From: Variovorax ginsengisoli
GTDB taxonomy: Bacteria; Pseudomonadota; Gammaproteobacteria; Burkholderiales; Burkholderiaceae_C
Reading direction: 5' to 3'
Length of the DNA stretch: 64,000 nucleotides
Assembly (NCBI RefSeq): GCF_030486595.1
Contig: NZ_JAUJZH010000002.1
Coordinates: forward strand, 186,001-250,000
The notes under the pieces were generated by a model. The model worked only from the letters and a program-made list of their open reading frames with translations. It searched no databases and was not told the DNA's origin. This document shows, one piece after another, positions 46,184 through 58,608 of this stretch. Position numbers and translations under genes: made by a program. The stretch's first letter is position 1. Every line of letters starts with the position of its first letter.

Positions 46184-47968
46184 TTACTTGCCCGGCTTCG
46201 CCAGGATCGGCGCCTTCGGCTTCTTGGGCGGATTTCCCAGCACGCCCAGGCGCTTGTTGATGAACCACTGCTGCGCGATCGACAGCACGTTGTTGGTGAT
46301 CCAGTAGAGCACCAGGCCGGCCGGGAAGAAGATGAACATCACGCTGAAGGCCAGCGGCATGATCCACATCAGCTTGGCCTGCATCGGGTCCGGCGGGGTC
46401 GGGTTGAGCCAGGTCTGGAACAGCGAGGTGGCGGTCATCACCACCGGCAGGATGAACCAGGGGTCCGGTGCCGAGAGGTCATGGATCCAGAGGATCCACG
46501 GGGCGTGGCGCATCTCGACCGACGACAGCAGCACCCAGTAGAGCGCGATGAACACCGGGATCTGGATCACGATCGGGAAGCAGCCTCCCATAGGGTTGAC
46601 CTTCTCCTCGCGGTAGATGCGCATCATCTCCTGCTGCATCTCCTGCGGCTTGTCCTTGAGCCGCTCGCGCATCTCCATGATCTTCGGATTGATGGCCTTC
46701 ATCTTGGCCATGCTCGCGTAGGCCTTGGCGTTGAGCCAGTAGAACGCCGCCTTCAGCAGCACCACCAGCGCGACGATCGACCAGCCCCAGTTGCCGAGGA
46801 TGCCGTGCAGCTTGTTGAGCAGCCAGTAGAGCGGCTTGGAGATGATCGCGAAGATGCCGTAGTCCTTGACCAGGTCGAGGCCGGTGGCGATCGCCTCGAG
46901 CTTCTTCTCTTCCTCGGGGCCGGCGAACAGGTTGCTGTCGATCGTCTGCGAGGCGCCCGGTGCGAGCTCGGGCAGCTTCAGCACCATCGCGACCGAGAAC
47001 AGGTTGTTGCCGAGGTCGGCGACCCGGAACTCGCGCTTGATGGTGTCGCTGCCCGGCACGTTGAGCAGCCAGGCCGAGACGAAGTAGTGCTGGACCATCG
47101 CCACCCAGCCGTTGTCTGCCGGCGCGGGCAGTTCGACCTTGCCCTTGGTGATGGCGCTGAAGTCGATCTTCTGGAACTTCTTCTGCTCGGTGTAGATGGC
47201 CGGGCCGGTGAAGGTGTTGGTGCCGAACATGGTGCCGGCGGCGACCGTGCCGTGGCGCGTGAACTGCAGGTAGAGCTGGGCGTCGCGCGGCTTGTCGCTG
47301 ACGTTGACGACCTGGTGATTGACGCGGATCGTGTAGTCGCCGCGCTGGAACACGTAGGTCTTGACGTACTTGATGCCGCCCACGGGCTGCGACTCGAACA
47401 CGACTTCGAGCTTGTTCTGGCCTTCGGCCAGTTCGCGCGGGCCGGGGCGTGCCGTCATCAGGCTCAGGTGGTTCGGGAAGCGGTCGCCGGTGTCCACCGT
47501 GTTCAGCAGGCCGGTCTGGGCCACGTAGCGGGTGGCGGGCGAGCCGTTCTCCATCAGCAGCACCGGGTGGACCTCGTTCTGCGGCACCGGCAGGCCGACC
47601 AGGCGGCGGGCCCATTCGACCAGGCCGCCATGGTTGGTCTGGTCGAGGAACTGGAGCAGCTGCAGTTCGGACAGGGTGCCGCCTTCCCCGTCGATGGTCG
47701 CCTTGAAGACGTCGGTGGACACCGTGACTCTCTCGCCGATGGCGGGCGCCGAGCCCTGCACCGGGACCGCACCGGCCGCCGGTGCGGCAGCCGCCGGGAC
47801 GCCGCTGGCGCTGGCCGCGGGCGGCGCCGACGAATCGGCGGGGGCGGCGGTCTTGGCCGAGGGCAGGAAGGTCGGCTTGTGGCCGTTGTAGACCTGCCAT
47901 TGGTCCCACAGCAACACCAGCGAGAAACCAAAAATCACCCACAAGATGGTGCGGCGGATATCGTTCAT
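46184..47968 (-). CDS. yidC: Membrane protein insertase YidC
   Basis: A 594-residue protein. TM1 is [22 protein letters not shown] Pro/Ala-rich spacer and a large periplasmic beta domain (about 75-360) follow. Five C-terminal helices ([26 protein letters not shown] ... [23 protein letters not shown]) make the insertase core with the conserved Arg (in ALVVLLKA.. region). Works alone and with SecYEG. The ATG at 47968 overlaps the yidD stop (ATGA). Confidence 0.97.
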   Translation of the reverse strand: MNDIRRTILWVIFGFSLVLLWDQWQVYNGHKPTFLPSAKTAAPADSSAPPAASASGVPAAAAPAAGAVPVQGSAPAIGERVTVSTDVFKATIDGEGGTLSELQLLQFLDQTNHGGLVEWARRLVGLPVPQNEVHPVLLMENGSPATRYVAQTGLLNTVDTGDRFPNHLSLMTARPGPRELAEGQNKLEVVFESQPVGGIKYVKTYVFQRGDYTIRVNHQVVNVSDKPRDAQLYLQFTRHGTVAAGTMFGTNTFTGPAIYTEQKKFQKIDFSAITKGKVELPAPADNGWVAMVQHYFVSAWLLNVPGSDTIKREFRVADLGNNLFSVAMVLKLPELAPGASQTIDSNLFAGPEEEKKLEAIATGLDLVKDYGIFAIISKPLYWLLNKLHGILGNWGWSIVALVVLLKAAFYWLNAKAYASMAKMKAINPKIMEMRERLKDKPQEMQQEMMRIYREEKVNPMGGCFPIVIQIPVFIALYWVLLSSVEMRHAPWILWIHDLSAPDPWFILPVVMTATSLFQTWLNPTPPDPMQAKLMWIMPLAFSVMFIFFPAGLVLYWITNNVLSIAQQWFINKRLGVLGNPPKKPKAPILAKPGK

Positions 47969-48255
47969 GAAGAAGACTTCTTGTCGTCGGGGGAGAGAAA
48001 GGCGAACAGCGACCCGCGCCTGGGCGCCGGTCGCTGTGTCTTTGGAGGCACCGGATCGTGGCCGCCCTGGCACCAGGGCTGGCAGCGCGCGATGCGGTGC
48101 AGTGTCAGGTAGCTGCCCTTGGCGGCGCCGTGCTGCTCGAGCGCGCCGATCGCGTAGACGGAGCAGGTCGGCTCGAAGCGGCACGACTGCCCGAGCCAGG
48201 GGCTCAGCAGCAGCCGGTAGCCCTTGACCAGGGCGATCAGCAGGCGCCGCATCAT
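47965..48255 (-). CDS. yidD: Membrane protein insertion efficiency factor YidD
   Basis: A 96-residue protein. It starts MMRRLLIALVKGYRLLLSPWLGQSCRFEPTCSVYA, the typical three-cysteine YidD motif (C-x5-C), with RCQPWCQGGHDPVP at the end. An amphipathic N-terminal helix binds the inner membrane. Start is the first of two ATGs (48255), overlapping the rnpA stop as ATGA. Lies between rnpA and yidC, the standard order. Confidence 0.94.
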   Translation of the reverse strand: MMRRLLIALVKGYRLLLSPWLGQSCRFEPTCSVYAIGALEQHGAAKGSYLTLHRIARCQPWCQGGHDPVPPKTQRPAPRRGSLFAFLSPDDKKSSS

Positions 48256-48638
48256 GCGCGCGCCGCCCCGGCCCGCGCCAGCAGCTGCTGGAGTTCGGTG
48301 CGGACGGCGGCCTTGAGCGCGTCGGACGACGCGCTGACGAATTGCTTGCGATCGAAGGCCGCACGCAGGCGCACCACGTGCGCCGCGCGCGGAAGCGACT
48401 CGGCGACGGCAGCGCTCACGGTGTAGATCTGGCGTTTGATCGCGTTGCGGGTGACCGCCCGACGGGCCCAGCGCTTGGGAACCATGGCGCCCAGCCAGAC
48501 ATCTTCGGAGGCGAACAGCGGCGCAGCCCCGCCCGGCGCGTCGAGCGCGCAGCGGTGCAGTGCGAAGTGGGCTGTGCGCGCCACGGTGGCACCTGCGAGG
48601 ACGGCCTGGAACTGCGCGCGGGTCTTGAGCCGCTGCAT
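48252..48638 (-). CDS. rnpA: Ribonuclease P protein component
   Basis: A 128-residue basic protein when started at the ATG 48638 (MQRLKTRAQFQAVL), the usual RnpA beginning and length; a TTG-started extension to 48695 is possible but less typical. The conserved RNR-type motif appears as KRWARRAVTRNAIKRQI. It binds the RNase P RNA to mature tRNA 5' ends. Between rpmH and yidD in the standard operon, with a 81-base gap to rpmH. Confidence 0.93.
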   Translation of the reverse strand: MQRLKTRAQFQAVLAGATVARTAHFALHRCALDAPGGAAPLFASEDVWLGAMVPKRWARRAVTRNAIKRQIYTVSAAVAESLPRAAHVVRLRAAFDRKQFVSASSDALKAAVRTELQQLLARAGAARA

Positions 48639-48719
48639 GGAAGCCAACCGCGGGACGCCGTCGAACGGTGAGGGCGGCAGCGGGTCGACTGGCAACGGAG
48701 CCGGCGAAAGTGTCTGACC

Positions 48720-48854
48720 TTAGACGGCCAGGCGCTTGCGGCCCTTGGCGCGGCGTGCGTTGATCACGGCGCGGCCGCCGCGGGTCTTCATGCGGACCAG
48801 GAAGCCGTGGGTACGGGCGCGGCGGACTTTCGATGCTTGATACGTGCGTTTCAT
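48720..48854 (-). CDS. rpmH: Ribosomal protein L34
   Basis: A 44-residue protein with the textbook L34 sequence: [18 protein letters not shown], then [21 protein letters not shown]. First gene of the minus-strand rpmH-rnpA-yidD-yidC operon, divergent from dnaA. The leader to the candidate promoter is about 150 bases. Confidence 0.98.
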   Translation of the reverse strand: MKRTYQASKVRRARTHGFLVRMKTRGGRAVINARRAKGRKRLAV

Positions 48855-49010
48855 GATGATTTCCTGATTCACCGGCTGGGCCGGCGTTTTGAGCCTCCGG
48901 GCCTCGAGGGGCCGGGGACTGGTCTCTACCGCGCAACCGGAAGGTCCCGGCGAGGCGCGATGATGCGAATACCCCGAAACACACAAAGAAGGTTTTCAGG
49001 GAAACCCGCG

Positions 49011-49039
49011 ATTATCGCAAAGTTTCGGTTGCGCCACAA
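49011..49039 (-). promoter_or_regulatory. Candidate sigma-70 promoter of the rpmH operon
   Basis: On the minus strand, TTGTGG (49039-49034), a 17-base spacer and GATAAT (49016-49011): near-consensus elements with ideal spacing, upstream of rpmH. The remainder of the 48855-49190 gap holds the dnaA regulatory boxes and no other gene. Confidence 0.6.
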
Positions 49040-49081
49040 TGGCCGGTTGGTTCGCGGGCGTTTCCGCGACCGTGGAGACCA

Positions 49082-49140
49082 TGTGGATAAGGTTTTGACA
49101 AGTTAGAATCCAGGGCGCATCGCGGGTGCGACTATCCACA
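49082..49140 (+). promoter_or_regulatory. dnaA promoter region with two DnaA boxes
   Basis: TGTGGATAA at 49082-49090 is the exact reverse complement of the consensus DnaA box TTATCCACA. CTATCCACA at 49132-49140 is one base off consensus in the other direction. Between them lie TTGACA (49095-49100) and TAGAAT (49104-49109), promoter-like but too close together to be one promoter. Boxes in the dnaA leader are expected to mediate autorepression. Confidence 0.7.
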
Positions 49141-49156
49141 ATACCAAGACGAGAGA

Positions 49157-49201
49157 ATGGCTGAGGGACAAACCACTTTTCAGAGCGCCCATGCCGGGTG
49201 A
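49157..49201 (+). other. 14-codon reading frame overlapping the dnaA start
   Basis: ATG at 49157 (GA-rich GACGAGAGA just upstream) opens [14 protein letters not shown] and stops at TGA 49199-49201, 11 bases into the annotated dnaA in another frame. If one base were removed near the stop, it would join the dnaA frame as ...[11 protein letters not shown]. It is either a real leader peptide or the original N-terminus of DnaA broken by one base. Confidence 0.5.
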
Positions 49202-50570
49202 AGGCATCGGTGACAGCCTCTGGCAGGCCTGTGTCGACCAGCTCGCACAGGAACTGTCCGAACAGCAGTTCAACACCTGGATCAAGCCCCTGACCGCGAA
49301 GGTCACGGACGATCTGTCGCGGGTCACGGTGTTCGTGGCCAACCGCTTCAAACTCGACTGGATCCGGGCCCAGTACGCCGGCAAGATCGCCTCGATGGCC
49401 GAGAAGCTCTATGGCCAGCCAGTCATCATTGAGTTAGCGCTCGCTCCTCGGGAAATAGCCAGCCGGCCAGCATCGATGGCGATCGTGTCTGAAACCGATG
49501 TGCCGCGCGAAATGGTGCCTTCGGGCGAGGACCTGGCCGCCGCCGCATTCAAGAATCGGCTCAACTCGGGCCTCACTTTCGACACCCTGGTCGAAGGCAC
49601 CGCGAACCGCATGGCGCGTGCCGCTGCGATGCACGTGGCCGGCATGCCGGGCCACCTCTACAACCCGCTTTTCATCTATGGCGGGGTCGGCCTCGGCAAG
49701 ACCCACCTGATGCACGCGGTGGGCAACCGCCTGCTGGCCGACCGCCCCGAATCCAAAGTTCTCTACATCCACGCCGAGCAATTCGTCTCGGATGTGGTCA
49801 AAGCGTATCAACGCAAGACTTTCGACGAGTTCAAGGAACGCTACCACTCGCTCGACCTGCTGCTGATCGACGACGTCCAGTTCTTCGCCAACAAGGACCG
49901 CACGCAGGAAGAGTTCTTCAATGCCTTCGAGGCGCTGCTGGCCAAGAAGTCGCACATCGTGATGACCAGCGACACCTATCCCAAGGGCCTGGCGGACATC
50001 CACGAGCGGCTGGTCTCGCGCTTCGACTCGGGGCTGACGGTCGCGATCGAGCCGCCCGAGCTCGAGATGCGCGTCGCGATTCTCATCAACAAGGCGCGCG
50101 CCGAGAGCGCCGAGATGCCCGAAGAGGTCGCCTTCTTCGTCGCCAAGAACGTGCGTTCCAACGTACGCGAGCTCGAAGGCGCGCTGCGCAAGATCCTCGC
50201 CTACTCTCGCTTCAACCAGAAAGAGATCTCGATCGCCCTGGCGCGCGAGGCGCTGCGCGACCTGCTGTCGATCCAGAACCGGCAGATCTCGGTCGAGAAC
50301 ATCCAGAAGACGGTGGCCGACTACTACAAGATCAAGGTCGCCGACATGTACTCGAAGAAGCGGCCGGCCTCGATCGCCCGGCCGCGCCAGATCGCGATGT
50401 ACCTGGCCAAGGAGCTGACCCAGAAGAGCCTGCCCGAGATCGGCGAGCTGTTCGGTGGCCGCGACCACACCACGGTGCTGCATGCGGTGCGCAAGATCTC
50501 GGGCGAGCGGCAGCAGCTCACCGAGCTCAATCAGCAGTTGCACGTGCTGGAGCAGACCCTGAAGGGCTGA
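49191..50570 (+). CDS. dnaA: Chromosomal replication initiator protein DnaA
   Basis: A 459-residue AAA+ initiator. Domain I ([25 protein letters not shown]) is followed by a linker, then domain III with Walker [17 protein letters not shown] and Walker [11 protein letters not shown], and domain IV with [22 protein letters not shown] and the DNA-binding [15 protein letters not shown]. It binds boxes at oriC and melts the AT-rich tract. The ATG at 49191 is the first start codon in frame but has a poor ribosome site; the neighbouring frame at 49157 has a better one. The intergenic region behind it holds oriC. Confidence 0.96.
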   Translation: MPGEGIGDSLWQACVDQLAQELSEQQFNTWIKPLTAKVTDDLSRVTVFVANRFKLDWIRAQYAGKIASMAEKLYGQPVIIELALAPREIASRPASMAIVSETDVPREMVPSGEDLAAAAFKNRLNSGLTFDTLVEGTANRMARAAAMHVAGMPGHLYNPLFIYGGVGLGKTHLMHAVGNRLLADRPESKVLYIHAEQFVSDVVKAYQRKTFDEFKERYHSLDLLLIDDVQFFANKDRTQEEFFNAFEALLAKKSHIVMTSDTYPKGLADIHERLVSRFDSGLTVAIEPPELEMRVAILINKARAESAEMPEEVAFFVAKNVRSNVRELEGALRKILAYSRFNQKEISIALAREALRDLLSIQNRQISVENIQKTVADYYKIKVADMYSKKRPASIARPRQIAMYLAKELTQKSLPEIGELFGGRDHTTVLHAVRKISGERQQLTELNQQLHVLEQTLKG

Positions 50571-50605
50571 GCGATGCGTGCGGTTCAGCCATCACCATCG
50601 ACCCC

Positions 50606-50822
50606 TGTCAAAGGACAACTCTGGGGACAGTTCCGGCACAAGAAAGGGTTTGTCCACAGGCGGGCGCTGCGCGCCGAAGTTGTGCGCCCTGGCGCGACAG
50701 CCCCGAAGCAGGGCTGCGCACAGCCGTCCGGCAGCGCCAAGTGCCTGTCACGAAAGCGGAAAACGACGCTGTCCACAGCACAGTGCGTCCCTTATCTACT
50801 ACTACTAATTTGAATTAAAGAA
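50606..50822 (+). other. oriC: Candidate chromosomal origin of replication oriC
   Basis: The 271-base dnaA-dnaN gap contains, in order: TGGGGACAGTTCCGGCACAA (50622-50641); TTGTCCACA (50650-50658); CCGAAGTTGT (50674); CTGTCCACA (50769-50777); a TAC-triplet run ending in TAA (50797-50808); and an AT-rich tract to 50822. The first box and TAA are 156 bases apart, versus 155 in the copy at 16441-16662. The TAC run on the other strand is a TAG repeat, as in DnaA-trios next to the unwinding element. Gene directions reverse around dnaA, as expected at an origin. Confidence 0.82.
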
Positions 50823-50841
50823 ATAAGGAAGAGGTAAGACA

Positions 50842-51948
50842 ATGATCGTTTTGAAGGCTACCCAGGACAAAGTCCTTGCCGCGCTGCAGTCAGTCACGGG
50901 CATCGTCGAGCGCCGCCATACGCTGCCGATCCTGGCCAACGTGCTGATCCGCAAGACCGGCGGCCAGTTGCAGCTCACCACCAGCGACCTCGAGATCCAG
51001 ATCCGCACCCATGCCGAGCTCGGCGGCGACGAAGGCAACTTCACGACCACCATCGGCGCCCGCAAGCTGATCGACATCCTGCGCACCATGCCGGCCGACC
51101 AGACCGTGAGCCTCGAATCGAGCGCGAGCAAGCTGGTACTCAAGGGCGGCAAGAGCCGCTTCACCCTGCAGTCGCTGCCGGCCGAAGACTTCCCGCTGGT
51201 GCAGGAGTCGGCCAATTTCGGCCCGGTGTTCAGCGTGCCGCAGAAGACCCTGAAGGACCTGCTGGGCCAGGTGTCGTTCGCGATGGCGGTGCACGACATC
51301 CGCTACTACCTCAACGGCATCCTGTTCGTTGCCGAAGGCAAGCAGCTGAGCCTGGTCGCGACCGACGGCCACCGGCTGGCCTTCGCGTCGGCCACGCTCG
51401 ACGTCGAGGTGCCGCGCCAGGAAGTGATCCTGCCGCGCAAGACCGTGCTCGAAATGCAGCGCCTGCTGTCCGACGCCGAAGGCGCGATCGAGATGCAGTT
51501 CGCCAACAACCAGGCCAAGTTCAGCTTCGGCGGCATGGAGTTCGTCACCAAGCTGGTCGAGGGCAAGTTCCCCGACTACAACCGCGTGATCCCGAAGACC
51601 CACAAGAACACGGTCACGCTGGGTCGCGCACCGCTCTTGGCCAGCCTGCAGCGCACCGCGATCCTGACCAGCGAGAAGTTCAAGGGCGTGCGGCTCAACA
51701 TCGAGCCCGGCACCTTGCGCATCGCCTCGAACAACGCCGAGCAGGAAGAGGCGCAGGACGAACTCGACATCGACTACGGCGGCGACGCGATCGAGATCGG
51801 CTTCAACGTGACCTACCTGATCGATGCCCTGGCCAACATGAGCCAGGACATGGTGAAGCTGGACCTGGCGGACTCCAACAGCTCGGTGCTGATGACGATT
51901 CCCGAGAACGCGTCGTTCAAGTACGTCGTCATGCCGATGCGGATTTAG
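50842..51948 (+). CDS. dnaN: DNA polymerase III sliding clamp (beta subunit)
   Basis: A 368-residue protein of three topologically alike domains. It starts MIVLKATQDKVLAALQSVTGIVERRHTLPILANVLI and ends NASFKYVVMPMRI, the usual clamp C-terminus. The dimer encircles DNA and tethers polymerase III. A purine-rich AAGGAAGAGG lies before the ATG. Downstream of oriC and 144 bases before gyrB. Confidence 0.97.
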   Translation: MIVLKATQDKVLAALQSVTGIVERRHTLPILANVLIRKTGGQLQLTTSDLEIQIRTHAELGGDEGNFTTTIGARKLIDILRTMPADQTVSLESSASKLVLKGGKSRFTLQSLPAEDFPLVQESANFGPVFSVPQKTLKDLLGQVSFAMAVHDIRYYLNGILFVAEGKQLSLVATDGHRLAFASATLDVEVPRQEVILPRKTVLEMQRLLSDAEGAIEMQFANNQAKFSFGGMEFVTKLVEGKFPDYNRVIPKTHKNTVTLGRAPLLASLQRTAILTSEKFKGVRLNIEPGTLRIASNNAEQEEAQDELDIDYGGDAIEIGFNVTYLIDALANMSQDMVKLDLADSNSSVLMTIPENASFKYVVMPMRI

Positions 51949-51965
51949 AGGACTTTGCACACCCC

Positions 51966-54714
<2,749 letters not shown>

Positions 54715-54722
54715 GCGTTCGT

Positions 54723-55958
54723 TCAGCTGCGCTCGGCCGAGGCGGCCAGCGCCGCGCGCCGGGGCGCCCGCCCCAGCCCGCCCACGACGACGGCGGCCAC
54801 CAGCACCAGCCCACCGCTGAGCGGCATCGCGCTCGAGATGCCCCAGCCGTCGACCACGAGGCCGCCAAGCAGGGCGCCCGAGGCGATCGCGACCTGGAAG
54901 CCGCTCACCAGCAAGGCCTGGCCGGCTTCGGGCGCATCGGGAACGGCCTCCATCATCCAGCCGGTCAGCGCGACCGGGATCATGCCGAAGGCGATGCCCC
55001 AGGTGACCACCACCGCGGCGCCGGCCAGGAAGCCGCCGCCCACCACCGTCGACAGCAGCAGCGCGGCCGCGAGCAGCACAGCCGCCAGCAGCGCCGCCGC
55101 GCGCACGCTGCGCGCGACCAGCGTGCCGCCGACGAAGGTGCCGAAGAAGCCGACCGCGCCGTAGGCCAGCAGCAATGTCGTGACGCCGTTGGCGTCGAGC
55201 CCGAAGACCTGCTGCAGCAGCGGCTTGAGGTAGGTGTAGGCGGCGAAATGGCCGGCCACCAGGAACAGCACCGCCAGCAGGCCGACCTGCGCCATGCGCC
55301 GCGTCAGCGGCGTCAGCAGGTCGCGCGGCCGGATGGCGCGGGCCGGCGGCATCGCGGGCAGCAGCCAGACCTGGATCGCCAGCACGACCGCCGCCAGCGC
55401 GCCCGTGAGCCCGAAGGCGGCGCGCCAGCCAGCCAAGGTGCCGACCAGCGCGCCGGCGGGCACGCCGAGCACGGTGGCCGCCGAGACGCCGGCCAGCACC
55501 AGCGACATGGCGCGCGCCTGCGAGCCGGATGCCACCAGCTGGGTGGCGGCGCTGGGCGCGAAGGTCCAGAAGCCGCCGATGCACAGGCCCAGCAGCAGGC
55601 GGGCCACGAGCATCGTCGCGAAATTCGGTGCGAAGGCGGCCAGCAGGTTCGACGCCACCAGCATGGCGGTCAGCGTCACCATGACGGTGCGCCGGTCCAG
55701 GCGGCCGGAGGCGACGATCAGCGCCGGCCCGGCGAAGGCCGCCAGCACGCCCGGCATCGTGACCATCAGGCCGGCGGTGCCGTCGCTGATCTGCAGGCCG
55801 GCACCGATGTCGGTCAGCAGGCCGATCGGCAGGAATTCGGTCGTGACCATCGCGAAGGTGCCGACGGCGATTGAGCCGACGGCCAGCCAGGCGGACCGGG
55901 AGGTGTCCGGGGCGGCTTCGGAAAGGGCATCGGTGCAGGAGGAGCAGGGGGCGTTCAT
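54723..55958 (-). CDS. MFS exporter of the DHA1 (AraJ-like) type
   Basis: A 411-residue protein with 12 predicted helices. [33 protein letters not shown] is the DHA1 TM1 region; [22 protein letters not shown] is motif C-like. Similar exporters remove sugars, arabinose or drugs. The ATG at 55958 lies after a Cys-containing N-terminal segment ([11 protein letters not shown]). Convergent with gyrB (8 bases apart). The 245-base gap upstream holds the divergent promoters to the secreted protein gene and a CCAAC/GTTGG inverted repeat. Confidence 0.88.
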   Translation of the reverse strand: MNAPCSSCTDALSEAAPDTSRSAWLAVGSIAVGTFAMVTTEFLPIGLLTDIGAGLQISDGTAGLMVTMPGVLAAFAGPALIVASGRLDRRTVMVTLTAMLVASNLLAAFAPNFATMLVARLLLGLCIGGFWTFAPSAATQLVASGSQARAMSLVLAGVSAATVLGVPAGALVGTLAGWRAAFGLTGALAAVVLAIQVWLLPAMPPARAIRPRDLLTPLTRRMAQVGLLAVLFLVAGHFAAYTYLKPLLQQVFGLDANGVTTLLLAYGAVGFFGTFVGGTLVARSVRAAALLAAVLLAAALLLSTVVGGGFLAGAAVVVTWGIAFGMIPVALTGWMMEAVPDAPEAGQALLVSGFQVAIASGALLGGLVVDGWGISSAMPLSGGLVLVAAVVVGGLGRAPRRAALAASAERS

Positions 55959-56203
55959 GTGTGGCAGTCCACCGTCTGTTGTGGGCTGTCGAGTCTGGCG
56001 GCGTCGAGGCGGCCCTCGCAGCGCCGTGCGGAACATCTCTTTTTCCGGGACGCCAACAATGAAAACCGTTGGACCTCATGCGTTTTGTCGTCTTGGCGCG
56101 TGGCACGGGCGCGACTGCGCGTAAACGCTATTCCTAGCCCGACTCTTGCTAAGGAAAATTGCCGGCGAACTCGCCGCCATTTCTCAGCAAGGAAATCACA
56201 GCA

Positions 56204-56698
56204 ATGAACCCGACCCGCTTCTGGCACTCCGCCGCGGCCCTGGCGATCTTCGGCATGTTCACCTCGGCGCAGGCGCTGACCAATCCGCCGATCCGCATGG
56301 CCCAGGGCATCGAGTACATGTGCGGCGGCAAGAGCAGCGCCGAAGCGGCCTTCATGCAGACGGTGGCGCCCCGCTGGGCCGCGACCTTCGAATTCGCGGT
56401 CAGCCGAGGCAAGCCCGGCCAGTTCCCGAGCGATGTCAAGGTGGTGGTGCGCGACCGCTATTCGGGCCGGCTGGTGATGGAGACCGCCACCGGCTCGCCG
56501 TTCATGCTGGCCCGGCTCGATCCCGGCGCCTACGAGGTCGAGGCCACGCTGGCCGGGATCACGCTGCAGCAGCCCCTGACCGTGTTCAACGGCCTGAGCG
56601 CCAAGGCGCAGTTCGTCTGGCCGTCGAACGTCGATTTCGCCGCCGCGATGGGATTGCCGCGGGCCGAGCAGCAGGCCTCGGTGCGCACCGGCAACTGA
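56204..56698 (+). CDS. Secreted protein, first of a tandem paralogous pair
   Basis: A 164-residue exported protein with signal peptide MNPTRFWHSAAALAIFGMFTSAQA. It contains NPPIRMAQGIEYM, CGGKSSAEAAFMQTVAPRW and FEFAV, then a beta-sandwich-like C-terminal half with VVVRDRYSGRLVME and LARLDPGAYEVEATLAG, which looks like a carboxypeptidase-regulatory/transthyretin-like fold. The second copy follows at 56807. Function unknown; periplasmic or surface. A free Cys at CGGK replaces the second copy's Gly. Confidence 0.8.
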   Translation: MNPTRFWHSAAALAIFGMFTSAQALTNPPIRMAQGIEYMCGGKSSAEAAFMQTVAPRWAATFEFAVSRGKPGQFPSDVKVVVRDRYSGRLVMETATGSPFMLARLDPGAYEVEATLAGITLQQPLTVFNGLSAKAQFVWPSNVDFAAAMGLPRAEQQASVRTGN

Positions 56699-56806
56699 GC
56701 CCCGGCGCCCGGCGTTCCGGCGCTGAAATCAGGTTCGCTTAAGGCGCCTTGCCGACAGTGGCGGCGTGAAGCTCCCTTCACGCCAACCCGAGCAAAGGAT
56801 TCCGCG

Positions 56807-57265
56807 ATGAACACAGGTCGATCCTGGCGGCCGCTGGCTGCCCTGGCATTGGGCGCAGCGGCGCTGTCCGGTGCGCTGGCGGCGCATGCGGTCTACAACC
56901 CGCCGATCCGCATGGCCAACGGCATCGAGTACATGGGCGGCGGCGGCAGCAGCGAAGAGGCGGCGCTGATGCAGAGCGTCGAGCCTCGCTGGCCGGCCAG
57001 CTTCGAGTTCGCGGTCAAGGACGGGACGCGACAGGTCTCGGCCGCCGATGTCGTCGTGACGGTGCGCGATGCATCCGGCCGCGAGTTGCTGAGCCAGGTC
57101 GAAGCGGGTGGCCCGTTCCTGGTGGCCCGGCTCGAGCCGGGCCGCTATCAGGTCGAGGCCACGCGGGGAGGCCAGACCCTCACGCAGGAGATCGAGCTGC
57201 TGCCCTGGCAGCCGAAGCGGACCGTGTTCGTCTGGCCCGCCGGCGTGCAGGCCCCGCGTTCCTGA
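56807..57265 (+). CDS. Secreted protein, second of a tandem paralogous pair
   Basis: A 152-residue exported protein. Signal: RPLAALALGAAALSGALAAHA. It shares NPPIRMANGIEYMGGGGSSEEAALMQSVEPRWPASFEFAV with the upstream gene, residue for residue in most positions, and the same VVVTVRDASGRELL / LARLEPGRYQVEATRGGQT pattern. The RLEPGxYxVE motif is that of carboxypeptidase-regulatory-like domains. The gap between the copies is 108 bases, so they are one transcript or one duplication. Confidence 0.8.
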   Translation: MNTGRSWRPLAALALGAAALSGALAAHAVYNPPIRMANGIEYMGGGGSSEEAALMQSVEPRWPASFEFAVKDGTRQVSAADVVVTVRDASGRELLSQVEAGGPFLVARLEPGRYQVEATRGGQTLTQEIELLPWQPKRTVFVWPAGVQAPRS

Positions 57266-57426
57266 GGTCCGGGAGCGCCCGGGCGCCCTTTCAGAAGATG
57301 CTCAAGGCGGCGCGAGGCCGTCCATGGGAAAATTCAAGGTTGCCCGTGCATGGCACGCACCTTGAATGTGGGTCGTGTCGCTCGCACATGGTGTGTCCGG
57401 GCGCAGTCCCGTCTTCCTAGGCCCCG

Positions 57427-58605
57427 ATGCCGCTTCGTCCCCTCGTTCTCCTCACCACGCTGCTGCACGCCTATATCGGTCTGCGGCTGCTGCCCGCGCT
57501 GGCGGGCCTGCCCTTGGCGTGGCCGCTGCTGGGATCGGCACTGCTCGTGTCGGCCGTCACCATGCCCCTGCCCTTCGTCGGGATGCGGTCCCGGCGGCGC
57601 CAGTTCGCGGACGTCTGGAAATGGATCGGGCTCATCAGCATGGGCTGGTTCTCGTCGTTGCTGGTGCTCACCGTGGTGCGCGATGCCGGCCTGCTGCTCG
57701 GCTGGCTCGGTGCGTCCGTGTCCGGGGTGACGCTCGATGGGGCGCGCTGGCAGCTGTGGAGCGCGGCCGGCGTGCCGCTGATGGCCAGCGCGACTTCGCT
57801 GGTCGGCCTGCTGAACGCGCGCCGGACGGCGGGCGTGGTGCGCATCGACGTGCCGATCCGCGACCTGCCCTCGGCGCTGAGCGGCTTCACGATCGCGCAG
57901 CTCAGCGACATTCATGTGGGGCCGACCATCAAGCGCGGCTACATCCAGCGCATCGTCAATGCGGTCAACGGACTCGGCGCCGACATGATCGCGATCACCG
58001 GCGACCTGGTCGACGGCACGGTGGCCGAGTTGCGCGACCACATCGCGCCGCTGCAGCAGCTCAAGGCGCGCCACGGCACCTTCGTCGTGACCGGCAACCA
58101 CGAGTACTACGCCGGGGCGCATGCCTGGATCGACGAACTCCGGCGCCTCGGCCTTCGCGTGCTGCTCAACGAGCACGTGGTGCTCCAGACCCGCAACGTG
58201 AAGGGCGCGCAGACCGACGAGGAAGTGCTCGAAAGCGCGCTGCTGGTGGCCGGGGTGACCGACTACACCGCCGGTCATTTCGATGCCGCGCACGCCAGCG
58301 ATCCGCACGGCGCGCTGGCCGATGCGCCCCCGCTGGTGCACACCCGGGTGCTGCTGGCGCATCAGCCGCGCAGCGCACCCGAGGCCGCCGAAGCAGGCTA
58401 CCACCTGCAGCTGTCGGGCCACACGCACGGCGGCCAGTTCTTTCCGTGGAACCTGTTCGTGCCATTGCAGCAGCCGTTCACAGCGGGGCTGCACAAGCTG
58501 CACGAGATGTGGGTCTACACCAGCCGCGGGACCGGCTACTGGGGGCCGCCGAAGCGCTTCGGCGCGCCCTCCGAAATCACCTTGCTGCGCCTGCTGCGGG
58601 CCTGA
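57427..58605 (+). CDS. Metallophosphoesterase (YkuE/YaeI-like) with membrane segments
   Basis: A 392-residue protein. Four or so N-terminal helices (1-140) precede a calcineurin-like domain. Metal-binding motifs: IAQLSDIHVG, ITGDLVDG, VTGNHEYYAGA, LLAHQPR and LSGHTHGGQFFP. The soluble domain faces the periplasm or cytoplasm depending on topology. Relatives hydrolyse UDP-2,3-diacylglucosamine or lipid phosphates. Substrate unknown. Divergent to none; convergent with the phasin. Confidence 0.88.
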   Translation: MPLRPLVLLTTLLHAYIGLRLLPALAGLPLAWPLLGSALLVSAVTMPLPFVGMRSRRRQFADVWKWIGLISMGWFSSLLVLTVVRDAGLLLGWLGASVSGVTLDGARWQLWSAAGVPLMASATSLVGLLNARRTAGVVRIDVPIRDLPSALSGFTIAQLSDIHVGPTIKRGYIQRIVNAVNGLGADMIAITGDLVDGTVAELRDHIAPLQQLKARHGTFVVTGNHEYYAGAHAWIDELRRLGLRVLLNEHVVLQTRNVKGAQTDEEVLESALLVAGVTDYTAGHFDAAHASDPHGALADAPPLVHTRVLLAHQPRSAPEAAEAGYHLQLSGHTHGGQFFPWNLFVPLQQPFTAGLHKLHEMWVYTSRGTGYWGPPKRFGAPSEITLLRLLRA

Positions 58606-58608
58606 GCG

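Noticed and set aside
49095..49109. TTGACA and TAGAAT as one dnaA promoter
   Set aside because: They are only three bases apart, so they cannot be the -35 and -10 of the same promoter. They may belong to different ones.
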